This document shows, piece after piece, positions 19,011 through 27,494 of a stretch of 64,000 nt of DNA (position 1 is its first letter; each line of letters starts with the position of its first letter). Below the pieces are notes generated by a model. That model was not told where the DNA came from, searched no databases, and was given only the letters and a program-made list of their open reading frames with translations. A program made the translations under genes and the position numbers. The DNA is from GCA-003244245 sp052390115 (GTDB lineage: Bacteria; Actinomycetota; Actinomycetes; Mycobacteriales; Pseudonocardiaceae), in assembly GCA_052390115.1 (NCBI GenBank), contig JBQTHE010000033.1:51984-115983 (forward strand), written 5' to 3'.

Positions 19011-19631
19011 TCACCTGCGGGACAGGACGAGGCAGGCGAGCCGGGCACCGGCCTGACCTGCTTGGCCCGGATCCGTTGCGGTCGCCATCGCCTCGTGCAC
19101 CACGATCGATTCTGGTGCCCGGTCGGTGAACGTGAAAGGCACCGTGGTCTGTGACGTCCCCGAGCCAGCCGCGTCAGTGCGCACGTCCAGCCAGATCTCG
19201 TTGCTCGGATTGGCATACTCCGGGTTGGTCGATGGCGCTTGCGGCGTCGCCGCAGGATCGATTCGATTCTGGTAGTGCGGCCCTGCGGCATCGCCAGTGG
19301 CACCGCAGGCCTTGGTGTGCGCGTGCACCGCGTAACCCCGGTTGGGCAGCAGCCCGGAAACCATCAACTCCGCCACGGTCGAGTTGGCCGACGGAGTCAT
19401 CCTGGCCGTCAATGCCGCGCCGATCGGTGCCGCCGCCGGGTTGTAGGTGACGGCGGTCGAGACCGGACCCGGCGCAGCGAGCCGCCCACTGCCGTACAAC
19501 GCCACCGCGGGTGCCACGCTGGCCACCGCGGGTGTCACTGCAGGCGTGTGCGTAGTCCCCCGGTCCGCGCAACCAATCGGCATGAACGCCACGGCGGCAC
19601 AGGCGACGGTGCAGGCAAGCCGCCCCGACAT
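19011..19631 (-). CDS. sodC: Cu/Zn superoxide dismutase, predicted lipoprotein
   Basis: From ATG 19631 the 206-residue protein has an N-terminal hydrophobic signal with a lipobox-like MPIGC (Cys21), then a SodC domain. Metal-ligand motifs are visible: GYAVHAHTKAC, GPHYQN and the late His in ESIVVHEAM; cysteines at AHTKACG and GARLACLVLS can form the structural disulfide. It should disproportionate superoxide at the outer face of the membrane. The longer open frame to 19739 lacks signal-peptide character, hence the internal start. Confidence 0.88.
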   Translation of the reverse strand: MSGRLACTVACAAVAFMPIGCADRGTTHTPAVTPAVASVAPAVALYGSGRLAAPGPVSTAVTYNPAAAPIGAALTARMTPSANSTVAELMVSGLLPNRGYAVHAHTKACGATGDAAGPHYQNRIDPAATPQAPSTNPEYANPSNEIWLDVRTDAAGSGTSQTTVPFTFTDRAPESIVVHEAMATATDPGQAGQAGARLACLVLSRR

Positions 19632-20067
19632 CGGCCCGCGAACAGTCGCGAGCCGGTGAGGACCATTGGTTAAGAGAGTCCCTCCATGCGTCCATGATGC
19701 CCCGATGGCGCTGCACCTGCCAGGGCCAGACCGCAACATCGACGCAGCGACACAGGTGGCTGGTGCTGCTCAGACTGGTGCTGATCCCGTTCCTCTGGCA
19801 TGCCAACCGGTCCAGCCCCGCTCAGGCCTCTTGCGCGAGCGCGGACGTGCTGCCTGACGTGTCCGGCTGCCGGCGCCAGGCTGCGCAACCTCCGCCCCGT
19901 GTCCCGGCACCACCGCCCGTACAATCGGCCCCGCGTGTCGGGCCGGCGGTCCGACACGACCACACGGAACGCGGTACAGGTGCGGCACAAGCCGTCGGGA
20001 GCGAGGTAGCCAGCCGAGCCCAACGGAGCGAGGCTCGCCCGCCATGCTGGGCAAATGCACAAGATCG
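19632..20067. other. intergenic region upstream of tRNA-Arg, no gene seen
   Basis: About 436 bp between the divergent sodC start and tRNA-Arg. Several overlapping frames are open on both strands, as expected of GC-rich DNA, but none has a ribosome site plus a recognisable product. It must hold the promoters of sodC and the tRNA. Confidence 0.5.
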
Positions 20068-20140
20068 GCCCTCGTAGCTCAGGGGATAGAGCATCGGTTT
20101 CCTAAACCGTGTGTCGCAGGTTCGAATCCTGCCGGGGGCA
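20068..20140 (+). tRNA. tRNA-Arg(CCT), integration target
   Basis: The cloverleaf is GCCCTCG, GCTC/GAGC D stem, anticodon stem TCGGT/ACCGT with loop TTCCTAA (anticodon CCT), GCAGG/CCTGC T arm with TTCGAAT, and CGGGGGC-A. CCA is not encoded. Its 3' half from the anticodon loop on is duplicated at 57070 and 60306, showing that this tRNA is the attachment gene for the island. The integrated element restored the 3' end, so the tRNA should be functional. Confidence 0.96.
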
Positions 20141-20141
20141 C
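20099..20141 (+). other. attL: 43-bp core overlapping tRNA-Arg
   Basis: The 43 bases from the anticodon loop to the base after the tRNA are identical to 57070-57112, with no mismatch, and match 60306-60348 at 42 of 43. The identity stops sharply on both sides. Identity-segment duplication of a tRNA 3' end next to a tyrosine integrase is the hallmark of site-specific integration. Confidence 0.95.
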
Positions 20142-20191
20142 TACGGCTGAACGGCCAAAATAACTAGATAAAGATCGCTGATCTTGCTTGC

Positions 20192-20212
20192 GTGGTGCGG
20201 CTGGTGGTGCGA
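20192..20212 (+). repeat. att-proximal direct-repeat pair
   Basis: GTGGTGCGG (20192-20200) and GTGGTGCGA (20204-20212) repeat with a 12-bp period, 51 bp inside attL and just before the integrase start. The same pair occurs at 56957, 57152 and 59184, and a degenerate copy at 60243. They may be arm-type binding sites for integrase or Xis, or operators of int. Confidence 0.75.
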
Positions 20213-20230
20213 ACTGTGTACGCTCGCACC

Positions 20231-21787
20231 ATGACTGAGGCCAGGAGCGGGCGCAGACTCCGTCAACGTGGCGAAGTCGAGGAGCTGCCAAGCGGGGCGC
20301 TGCGCGTCAAGGTGTACGCGGGTGAAGACCCGCTCACCGGACGCCGGCACTACCTCCGAGAGACCATCGCCGCCAGCCCCACCGCGGCGCGCGAAGCGGA
20401 GCACGCTCGCGCGCGGCTGCTGAACCAGGTCGATGAGGGACGCAATCCACGCACGAAGGCGACCGTCGATCAGCTCATGGACCGCTACTTGGAGCTGTTG
20501 AACGTCGACGTCACGACGCGGGCGGGCTACGAGGGTTACATTCGCAACCACATTCGTCCGTTGCTCGGCAGGCTTCAGGTGGGCCGTCTCAACGGGGAGA
20601 CGCTCGACTCGTTTTACACGGTACTCCGCACCTGCCGTGCCCATTGCGGAGGCAAAAAATACGTCGAGCACCACACCCCCGGCGAGCACAAGTGCGACCA
20701 GCGATGCAAGCCGCACGAGTGCCATCCGCTGGCGACCTCATCCATCCGCCAGATTCATTTTTGCCTGCGCGGTGCACTCAAGCGGGCGGTCCGGTGGCGA
20801 TGGATTGCGACAAACCCACTCGACCAGGCCGAGCCACCCGGCGCTGCCACCCCCGACCCACACCCGCCAACCCCCGAGCAGGCGGCCGCCATCGTCAACG
20901 AGGCGTTCCGCGATCTCCCCTGGGGCATGCTCGTGTGGCTGGCGATGACCACCGGCGCGCGGCGCGGCGAATTGTGCGCGATGCGGTGGGATCTCCTCGA
21001 CCTGGACAACGAGGTCCTGTCCATACGGACGAGTATCGGCCAACAGGGCACTACGACCTGGGAGAAGGACACCAAGACCCACCAGCAGCGGCGCATAGCG
21101 CTCGACGCGAACACCCTCGCTCTGCTGAAGGCGTACCGGGACGACTGCGAGAGTCAGGCCCACGAATTCGGTCGGACACTGGCTCGGGAGGGACGTCTCT
21201 TCTCGTCCTCAATCGATCACAGCACCTGGCTCAAGCCCGACTCTGTCGGGCAGCGGTACCGGCGGATGTGCACCAAGCTCGGTTGGGATATGAATATTCA
21301 CCAACTGAGGCACTACTCGGCCACCGAACTCATCGCCGCTGGGGTCGATGTCCGCACAGTCGCTGGTCGCCTTGGCCATGGCGGCGGGGGCGCTACAACG
21401 CTGCGCGTCTACTCGGCATGGGTGGCCGAGGCAGACCAACGAGCCGCCGGCCACCTCGGCGGGCGTGTGCCAAGCCCTCCGCTCCTCAGTGACGTGATCG
21501 GCGCGCCGAAGTTCACTGCGGAGCCCGAAGCGGCCAACAATCCCTACCAACGAATTGCCGCCGACCTCAGGGGTGCGATCGTTTGCAGTGCGCTGCGACC
21601 GGGGGACCAACTCCCCACCGTCGCCGATCTCGCGAACCGCTACGGCGTCGCCGTTGGTACGGCACAACGCGCGGTAGCCGAACTACGATCAGCAGGGCTG
21701 GTCACTGTCAGCCGTGGCCGTCGAGCGGTGGTCGCGACCGAGGCGCTTCAAGACCTTGTTCGGCCATGCCTCCGGCACCCGGGCTGA
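20231..21787 (+). CDS. tyrosine integrase with zinc-like insert and C-terminal GntR domain
   Basis: The 518-residue recombinase has an arm-binding N-terminus (ELPSGALRVKVYAGEDP, about 18-34), a core-binding domain containing a Cys/His-rich insert at 135-165 (C135, C139, C155, C159, C164), and a catalytic domain with R244 (TGARRGE), H357-x2-R360 (HQLRHY), H383 (LGH) and nucleophile Y394 (LRVYSAW). Residues about 437-505 form a GntR-type winged helix (IAADLRGAIVCSALRPGDQL), suggesting a built-in regulator or DNA tether. It lies beside the attL tRNA and should catalyse integration and, with Xis, excision of the 37-kb element. The start ATG 20231 lacks a clear ribosome site. Confidence 0.93.
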   Translation: MTEARSGRRLRQRGEVEELPSGALRVKVYAGEDPLTGRRHYLRETIAASPTAAREAEHARARLLNQVDEGRNPRTKATVDQLMDRYLELLNVDVTTRAGYEGYIRNHIRPLLGRLQVGRLNGETLDSFYTVLRTCRAHCGGKKYVEHHTPGEHKCDQRCKPHECHPLATSSIRQIHFCLRGALKRAVRWRWIATNPLDQAEPPGAATPDPHPPTPEQAAAIVNEAFRDLPWGMLVWLAMTTGARRGELCAMRWDLLDLDNEVLSIRTSIGQQGTTTWEKDTKTHQQRRIALDANTLALLKAYRDDCESQAHEFGRTLAREGRLFSSSIDHSTWLKPDSVGQRYRRMCTKLGWDMNIHQLRHYSATELIAAGVDVRTVAGRLGHGGGGATTLRVYSAWVAEADQRAAGHLGGRVPSPPLLSDVIGAPKFTAEPEAANNPYQRIAADLRGAIVCSALRPGDQLPTVADLANRYGVAVGTAQRAVAELRSAGLVTVSRGRRAVVATEALQDLVRPCLRHPG

Positions 21788-21878
21788 CCTGGTTCGCACC
21801 GGAGCTAACCTGGCGCGTGCCGCGGGCACGCTGGGCCCTCAACGCGGCGAATTGATCTAGAACCAGATGGCCGCACGA

Positions 21879-24134
21879 TCAGTCGCACACGCCGTCGCCA
21901 TCAGCGTCCACGCACTTGTCCTCTTGGTCACAGACCCCATCGGCGTCGAGGTCCTCACAAGCATCTCTCTCGGCGGCCTTGCGCGCCTCCTCCTGAGCGG
22001 CCTCCTCCTCAGCAGCCTTGCGCGCCTCCTCCTGGGCGGCCTGCTCCTGGGCGGCCTTGCGCGCCTCCTCCTGGGCGGCCTGCTCCTGGGCGGCCTTCTC
22101 CTCAGCGGCCTTGCGCGCGGCCTCCTGCCCAGTCGGCGCTACCGGGCAACCATCGCACGCGGTGACTTGGAAGGTGCTGTCGCTAACACTGATCTCCGGA
22201 GCCTGCTCGAAAACGATGGTGGCGTAACCAGGCGGTGCGCGATCGGCAATGCGGAACTCGAAGTCGAAGTTCCCCTGGGCATCTACCCAGGCAGTCGCGC
22301 CGCCACCGGCAATCACGTCTGATCGAATAGTGACTGCCCGGTTGGGATGGAAATCGGACCCGCCGCCGGTAACAACGTCGCCCGGCGGGCCCGACGAGTG
22401 GTCAAAGGCAACGTCGGCTTGACCGGGCTGGCCGCCCGGTTGATCGGGCTGAGGCGGCTGAGCGCAGCGCGGATCAAATGCAAGTTTGAACGGGAATTTG
22501 TCGGTGATCGTTCCGTCCGGCCACGACAGCTCAAAATCGTAGCGCATCGCGCCGTTCACATAGTGGTCGGGAATCCAAGAATTATAGAAAGCAACAAGCC
22601 CCGGTGTCACGTTTACATCGAACGTGTCACGATGCTGGTAGAGCGACAGTCCAGGATCGTAAACCCCCACACTCGCTACCGCCTTGACAGCAGAAGATGA
22701 CGAATTGTACACAAGCGCCGCAAGTTGTACCTGACTGCCCCCACACCTCAACGTGCTCGTATCCGACCCATTCGCATCGCGCGTATAGATGCGTTTGAGT
22801 TCGATCCGCACTGGTTCACGACCGCTGTTACCGTTGCCCCCTGCGTTCGGCTGGCCCGGGTTCGGCTGGCCCGGGTTCGGCTGGCCCGGTGCACAGTTCT
22901 CCGGACTAGGCCCTAGGCATACGAACCCCGGGTTCGGCTGGCTCGGATTCGGCTGGCCCGAGTTCGGCGGAATGGCGCCACAGCCACCGACGGTGTTGGA
23001 AGAACCGGCCGGGCTGGCGAGTGGCTCCTTCTTAGCCTTATCCCGCCAACGCTCCGTGGTGTCCCAGACCTCAGGGGCTTGCGCAAGTGCCTGGCTGATT
23101 GGCAGATTCCCATGCCAGCACGGCTCCAGCTTTTCTGGAGGGTGCGCACGGTCCTTCACCCGGTGCTTCGCCGAAGCCGCACACCGCAGTATCTTCCGTC
23201 CTAAAATGGTTCCTCCAGCCGGCTCGGTTGCTGAGCCGGTACCCACAACCCTGTCTCCAAAGTCAAATAGCCGATTAAACAGCCCCCCCTGTATCTGGCC
23301 AGCCACTGGAAACACTTCTATTCCCGCCGGGATGGGGTGATTCTCCCTAAGGTCTTGGAGCTTAAGAGACGGCTTCCCGGTCACAGGGTTTATACCCATT
23401 GCCTGTCCAGCAGCAGATCTCATCGACCCCAGGACATAGCAGTATCCCAGGACCTCGCCTGCCTCGACCGTCAGAATAGCCCTGCATAGGTCAACTTCCA
23501 GCCTGGAAACAAAATGCGAAAATTCGTCACCTGCAAGATCTGGACGCGGACCTATAGACAGACCCAAGCGGTCGTAGGGAAGTGTGTCCGGATGCAAGTA
23601 AGTCCCCTTCCAGGGCGTGCCTACCGAAATCAGCCCGGCGACATTCCTCTCTACGCCATTTTCCGCCAAGGCGGCCTGGCTTGCAAGGCCGCCCATGGAG
23701 TAGCCGACAAGGATAACCTTCTTCCCGGCGTTGCGCGCCATGCAATCGATTACAGCAGCCAGCTTTTTTGCGATCGATTCTTGTCCTTGTGGGCCAGGAT
23801 CTGTGACCCAGTCGTGATTAACCGCTGAGTAGTCAAACCGACCTACCACGTAATTCTTGTCATTTTCTAGCTTCTCGGCTAGGCTCCCTTTACCGCTCCA
23901 AGTGCCGATCGGGTCACCGTTGATGCCGTGGATGAGCAGCACAGGCTGCTTTCCGGGAGTCACCTTAAGCGGATTGCGCTGGAAATCGACGATCTCTGGG
24001 CCGCATTCGCAGCCTGTCGCAGCAGGTGCAGCCGCGGCCGCGGCCGCGACGGACGGTCCTGCGAGAAGGAGGAGAATCGCTGCGGCGATTGCAATGAACA
24101 ACAATCGCTGGCGGCCGCTGCCCCGCCCGGTCAC
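21879..24134 (-). CDS. secreted alpha/beta-hydrolase (lipase/esterase) with repeat linkers and TSP3-like tail
   Basis: The 751-residue protein has a signal peptide (RLLFIAIAAAILLLLAGP, cleaved near residue 35), then a lipase-like hydrolase with oxyanion segment PVLLIHGINGDPIGTW and nucleophile elbow GYSMGG. A GQPNP repeat linker (about 395-430), immunoglobulin-like segments and a run of AAQEEARKAAQEQ helical repeats follow. The C-terminus has thrombospondin type-3-like calcium loops (DLDADGVCD, DADGDGVCD). It should be exported and act on an ester substrate outside the cell. Its GTG start overlaps the upstream lipoprotein stop by four bases (GTGA). It is cargo of the integrative element; the substrate is unknown. 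Confidence 0.86.
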   Translation of the reverse strand: MTGRGSGRQRLLFIAIAAAILLLLAGPSVAAAAAAAPAATGCECGPEIVDFQRNPLKVTPGKQPVLLIHGINGDPIGTWSGKGSLAEKLENDKNYVVGRFDYSAVNHDWVTDPGPQGQESIAKKLAAVIDCMARNAGKKVILVGYSMGGLASQAALAENGVERNVAGLISVGTPWKGTYLHPDTLPYDRLGLSIGPRPDLAGDEFSHFVSRLEVDLCRAILTVEAGEVLGYCYVLGSMRSAAGQAMGINPVTGKPSLKLQDLRENHPIPAGIEVFPVAGQIQGGLFNRLFDFGDRVVGTGSATEPAGGTILGRKILRCAASAKHRVKDRAHPPEKLEPCWHGNLPISQALAQAPEVWDTTERWRDKAKKEPLASPAGSSNTVGGCGAIPPNSGQPNPSQPNPGFVCLGPSPENCAPGQPNPGQPNPGQPNAGGNGNSGREPVRIELKRIYTRDANGSDTSTLRCGGSQVQLAALVYNSSSSAVKAVASVGVYDPGLSLYQHRDTFDVNVTPGLVAFYNSWIPDHYVNGAMRYDFELSWPDGTITDKFPFKLAFDPRCAQPPQPDQPGGQPGQADVAFDHSSGPPGDVVTGGGSDFHPNRAVTIRSDVIAGGGATAWVDAQGNFDFEFRIADRAPPGYATIVFEQAPEISVSDSTFQVTACDGCPVAPTGQEAARKAAEEKAAQEQAAQEEARKAAQEQAAQEEARKAAEEEAAQEEARKAAERDACEDLDADGVCDQEDKCVDADGDGVCD

Positions 24135-24520
24135 AACGGGCTCGTCTCATAGAGAAACCACTGACCGCCGAGACGGGCCACGTACAGGTCGACGTCGACG
24201 GCGCTCTGGCCGGGCCGAATCAGGCTTGCCTGGATCACGCCCACGGAAGGAGCCCCGGCTTCGTCCACTCCGTTCACCTCCCACGTGCCCGACTGCAGAA
24301 CCAAGGTTGATCCAACCGGCAAGACTCCCGCCGTCTCGCCAGGCTTGGCGCGCGCCGCGGCCACCAAGGCCAGCTCCTGAACGTTCGGATCAGGCGAGCT
24401 AAGACCTGACACAAGCGAGGTCAGGTCTGGTGGCGGTGACGGCTGCGGACGGGTGATTTGATCAGATGGGCTACACCCAACGAGAGTAAACAGAGTGACG
24501 ATCAAGCCGATCCACCACAT
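24131..24520 (-). CDS. small lipoprotein translationally coupled to the lipase gene
   Basis: From ATG 24520 the 129-residue protein has a signal peptide with lipobox LVGC (Cys16), a Pro-rich linker (RPQPSPPPDL) and a C-terminal beta-rich domain ending WFLYETSPL. It resembles small accessory lipoproteins with an NTF2-like fold, but I cannot assign a family. The 4-bp overlap with the lipase gene implies one transcript and probably a functional partnership, such as a surface chaperone or immunity factor. The open frame continues upstream to 24715 without signal features. Confidence 0.7.
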   Translation of the reverse strand: MWWIGLIVTLFTLVGCSPSDQITRPQPSPPPDLTSLVSGLSSPDPNVQELALVAAARAKPGETAGVLPVGSTLVLQSGTWEVNGVDEAGAPSVGVIQASLIRPGQSAVDVDLYVARLGGQWFLYETSPL

Positions 24521-25185
24521 CACTAGGCTTGATCGTCGCGTCGGGCGGACGGGTGACAGTCGCCCAGACCAGCTGTCAAGCCTACATATCGTGAGCAACC
24601 GATCACCAATGCTGAGCTCCGTGCCGGTCCCGGATCTTTCACGGCGCCGAGGCTGATGTTTCGTTAAGGCTGCGATGGCGGGAGATCTGACCAATAGTGC
24701 GCGGCGCATAGACATCTACCCACCCACCAAACCCTTAACGTGCGCTACGTGCTGCGACGGCTACACTGTGTGGCCCTACCTGGCCCCTCATCGGGTACGA
24801 TCAGCCGTGTTGGCTTTCGCTTAACCTCTAGTCTGCGTTACCAGGCGCTACATGAAATTGCGCAATCTCGCCCGAACAGAGTAACGGTTACGCCCGATTT
24901 GGCGCTGGCGCCCTGATCCTGTTGTCTCGATGCTGGCGCACGCGGTCGTCGTCCCCCATAGCACTACGCGACGAGGTGCTGCCGATGTGTAAGCGTCAGT
25001 GACGCCGGGCAGCACCGCCGTAGTGCGCGAAGGTCCGTCAACCCTCTCCAGGCTGGGGTGCGGTAGGGGGAGTTGGAAAGCGATGGCGGGAGCGTCGTTG
25101 ACGGTGACGAAGCCGCGGTTGTTGCGGAAAAGGCGTTTGGCGCGCGGCGGTGGTGTGCTGGGTGACGTCGGCCGGTGGCCTGGTG
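24521..25185. other. intergenic region with short palindromes
   Basis: About 665 bp upstream of the lipoprotein-lipase operon and downstream of the TPR regulator. It contains ATTGCGCAAT (24857-24866) and GTAACGGTTAC (24881-24891), perfect palindromes that may be operators. I see no convincing gene; a plus-strand open frame from 24999 looks like antisense shadow. Confidence 0.45.
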
Positions 25186-26325
25186 CTAGCGGAGGCCGGT
25201 CAGGAGTATCGCAATTCGTCGGCGCTGGCGGGCTGAGCCGATCTGTGTGGCGAGCTGGGCCGCATGGTCAGTGTGGTCGCGCGCTTCGTCCCGGTCGCCG
25301 CTGGCGGCGAGGGCGGTCGCGAGATCGACGCGCAGCGCTGTCTCGGCACGGACGAATGATGGGTGGAGTCGGTTGAGGGCGTCGGTGAGGACCGTGATGG
25401 CGTGGGGGTCGCCGAAGCGGGCGAGTGCGTGGCCGCGCCAGCGTGCGAGGTGCACGGTGTCGAGTGCGACGTAGGGGCGTTCGTCGGACACGTCGCTGGG
25501 CAGCAGTTCGGCGGCCTGATCGAACGCGCGCAGGCTGGCCGTGCGGTCGCCGTGGGCGGCGAGCGCTTCGCCGTGCGCGGCGGCCAGCCACGACCGCAGG
25601 ACACGAGGCGAGGTTGCGTCGGCGCGGCGCCGGGCACCGTCGAGCAGGTCCACCGCGTCGCCGGTCGCTACGGCATCGATGAGGACGAATGCTTGCTCTG
25701 CGGCCGCGTGGGATTCGTGGGGGATGGAGTCGGATTGTGCAGCGGCGGACCGGGATTGTTCGTAGTGTTGCCAGGCCTGGGCCAGGTCGCCGAGGTCGAG
25801 TGCTTGCCATCCGGCGAGGGTGTGCATCTCAGAGAGCAGGGCGGCGAGCGGTTCCCGGCTTCCCGGAGCGAGGCTGTGGGTGGTGAGCCGCTGGACTTGG
25901 CAGATCTTGGCGTTGAGTTCATCGCGGACGACGACCGCTCCCAACTTACGGTCGAGTCGGCGGATCGCATCGAGTTGTTGGTGCAGAAGCTCGATGGTCG
26001 AGCTGTCGACCCGCCGGGCGGTGTCGAGGAGTTGGCGTAGTTCGCTGGCGAGATTGTCGCCGTTGCCGGTGGTGGCGGTCTTGGGTGGCGCGAGCAGGGC
26101 GGCGATTGGCTCGCCGAAGATTTTTTCGAGCAGTCGAGCGGTGGCTGGCCGGAGCGCACCCAGCGGCTGGCCGCTGACGAGTCGTTGGAGGTGGCGCACG
26201 CTCAGGGTGCCCTGTTCGTGATGGTCGCAGGCGAAGACTACGGCGTGCTGCACGAACTCCTCGAAGGTCATGCATCGCTGCCGGATGCGCTGTTCAAGCA
26301 GTGTCCGTGGCGGCCGGTCAGCCAA
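25186..26325 (-). CDS. helix-turn-helix/TPR regulator of AICE type
   Basis: The 379-residue protein has an N-terminal helix-turn-helix-like region (EEFVQHAVVFACDHHEQGTLSVRHLQRLVSG) and a long C-terminal tetratricopeptide array recognisable by AGWQALDLGDLAQAWQHYEQS and AARRRADATSP-like helices. It starts with TTG at 26325 behind a perfect AGGAGGTGAT ribosome site seven bases away. Similar regulators are common on actinobacterial conjugative elements, where TPRs may sense small peptides or partner proteins. A paralogue, frameshifted, lies at 31449-32580. Confidence 0.78.
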   Translation of the reverse strand: MADRPPRTLLEQRIRQRCMTFEEFVQHAVVFACDHHEQGTLSVRHLQRLVSGQPLGALRPATARLLEKIFGEPIAALLAPPKTATTGNGDNLASELRQLLDTARRVDSSTIELLHQQLDAIRRLDRKLGAVVVRDELNAKICQVQRLTTHSLAPGSREPLAALLSEMHTLAGWQALDLGDLAQAWQHYEQSRSAAAQSDSIPHESHAAAEQAFVLIDAVATGDAVDLLDGARRRADATSPRVLRSWLAAAHGEALAAHGDRTASLRAFDQAAELLPSDVSDERPYVALDTVHLARWRGHALARFGDPHAITVLTDALNRLHPSFVRAETALRVDLATALAASGDRDEARDHTDHAAQLATQIGSARQRRRIAILLTGLR

Positions 26326-26488
26326 ACTAGATCACCTCCTCGGCAGGGCGTGTCCGTGGCGCCCTGATGGCGGGCGGCGGTCGTTCCGCTAATACCACCC
26401 CCAATACAAGATTATTTCAGCTCGTCACGAACGCGAACGAGCAGGGGCTCCGGTGCCGCGCTGCCCTCAGCACCGCCGGGGCTCTACG

Positions 26489-26536
26489 TCACGGCCGGGA
26501 GCCGGACACCCCGACAATCCCGGCTCTCGGCCGTGA
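26489..26536. promoter_or_regulatory. 17-bp imperfect inverted repeat upstream of 26571
   Basis: TCACGGCCGGGAGCCGG (26489-26505) pairs with 26520-26536 at 16 of 17 positions around a 14-base loop. It lies 34 bp before the plus-strand gene and in the divergent interval with the TPR regulator. It may be an attenuator-like hairpin or an operator. Confidence 0.65.
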
Positions 26537-26570
26537 TTCCAGCGATCACCGACGCGAGGTGACGGCCACC

Positions 26571-26918
26571 ATGCCCGCTCAACCGCCACAACACGCCGAC
26601 GACCTGTCACGCGTTGCCGAGCGGCTGTACACGATCCCGATCACCTGCCGTCTTGACGGTCAGGCGCACGACGTGACCGATGCGAGCGTGGCCGCTGGCA
26701 AGCGCACCGGGGAGTACGCGGCACTGTGCGGCTATGTCGTCTCGGCCGCGCCGATGGTCGCGCCAGTCGGTCGGCGGTGCGTGAGGTGCACCGCAGTGTC
26801 GACACCGACCAGGGCTCTGGTTGGTCGACCGCGCCATCGGCAGCACGGGCGGCTGTGGCGTTTGCTCCTTCCCCACCGCCATGCTGCGGTCGGGGCTATC
26901 ACCCGGCGGCTCCCATGA
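26571..26918 (+). CDS. small Cys/His-containing AICE protein, unknown function
   Basis: This 115-residue protein starts at ATG 26571 behind GAGGTGAC. Its central part, YTIPITCRLDGQAHDVTD to AALCGYVVSAAPMVAPVGRRCVRC, has cysteines and histidine spaced like a small zinc ribbon. The C-terminus is basic. Small proteins of this kind often sit beside the transfer genes of Pseudonocardiaceae integrative elements; a role in element maintenance is inference only. Its stop overlaps the next start by four bases. Confidence 0.6.
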   Translation: MPAQPPQHADDLSRVAERLYTIPITCRLDGQAHDVTDASVAAGKRTGEYAALCGYVVSAAPMVAPVGRRCVRCTAVSTPTRALVGRPRHRQHGRLWRLLLPHRHAAVGAITRRLP

Positions 26919-27271
26919 AGAATCCCTTGGCCGGAGCCGACCTGTACGACTGGATGGCGCTGCGCCGGGTGAGCGAGGGCGGCATAGCGAAGATGGGTGA
27001 CTGCTGGCTTGAGAGCGGCCACCGGGTACCGGGCTACGTCGCCAGCTCCCTCACCGAGTTAGTCGCGGGCGGGCTGGTAGCGCTGGCCGACCAGGACCCC
27101 TACGGCCTGCGGCGCTCAGCGCTCACCGACGCAGGGACCGTCCGGTACGAGGGGCTGCGCCAGCTTCGGCAGGTAGCCCTCCAGGGTGCCCGCCCTCGGT
27201 TCGGCACCACCTGTCAGCGGGCTGGTGTGGACGACCCCGACCCGCCCGGCGGCACGGCCCTTGCTCACTAG
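26915..27271 (+). CDS. small protein of unknown function, winged-helix-like
   Basis: The 118-residue product begins MKNPLAGADLYDWMALRRV and contains SSLTELVAGGLVALADQDPYG followed by RRSALTDAGTVRYEGLRQL. This order of helices and hairpin is reminiscent of a MarR/PadR-like winged helix. The start ATGA overlaps the stop of the upstream gene, so they form a two-gene operon. I do not recognise the family; a DNA-binding role is a guess from shape. Confidence 0.55.
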   Translation: MKNPLAGADLYDWMALRRVSEGGIAKMGDCWLESGHRVPGYVASSLTELVAGGLVALADQDPYGLRRSALTDAGTVRYEGLRQLRQVALQGARPRFGTTCQRAGVDDPDPPGGTALAH

Positions 27272-27494
27272 ATCCCCGGCCGGCCGCCGGTGTGAGCCCT
27301 ACCCGCTTCGGCTCCCCGCGGCCGGCCGACCCAGTGAGATCCGTTCAGGCCCGTGAGGCAGGCAACGGGCACCTACCCAGGCCGCCGACGGCCGGATTTG
27401 GGGTGGTGGGTGCCGGTCTGCCTCGCCGGGGTTGTCTGCCTTTCCTTAGGTCAGGGCTGGGGCAGACCCCCGGGTACGGGGCGAGGCACGTGCC

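Noticed and set aside
20079..20291. Minus-strand frame containing PPAGFEPATHGLG
   Set aside because: This peptide is the reverse translation of the tRNA-Arg 3' end and recurs at each att copy; it is not a protein domain.
24999..25376. 125-codon plus frame
   Set aside because: Gly/Arg/Val-rich, mostly antisense to the TPR regulator, and without recognisable features.
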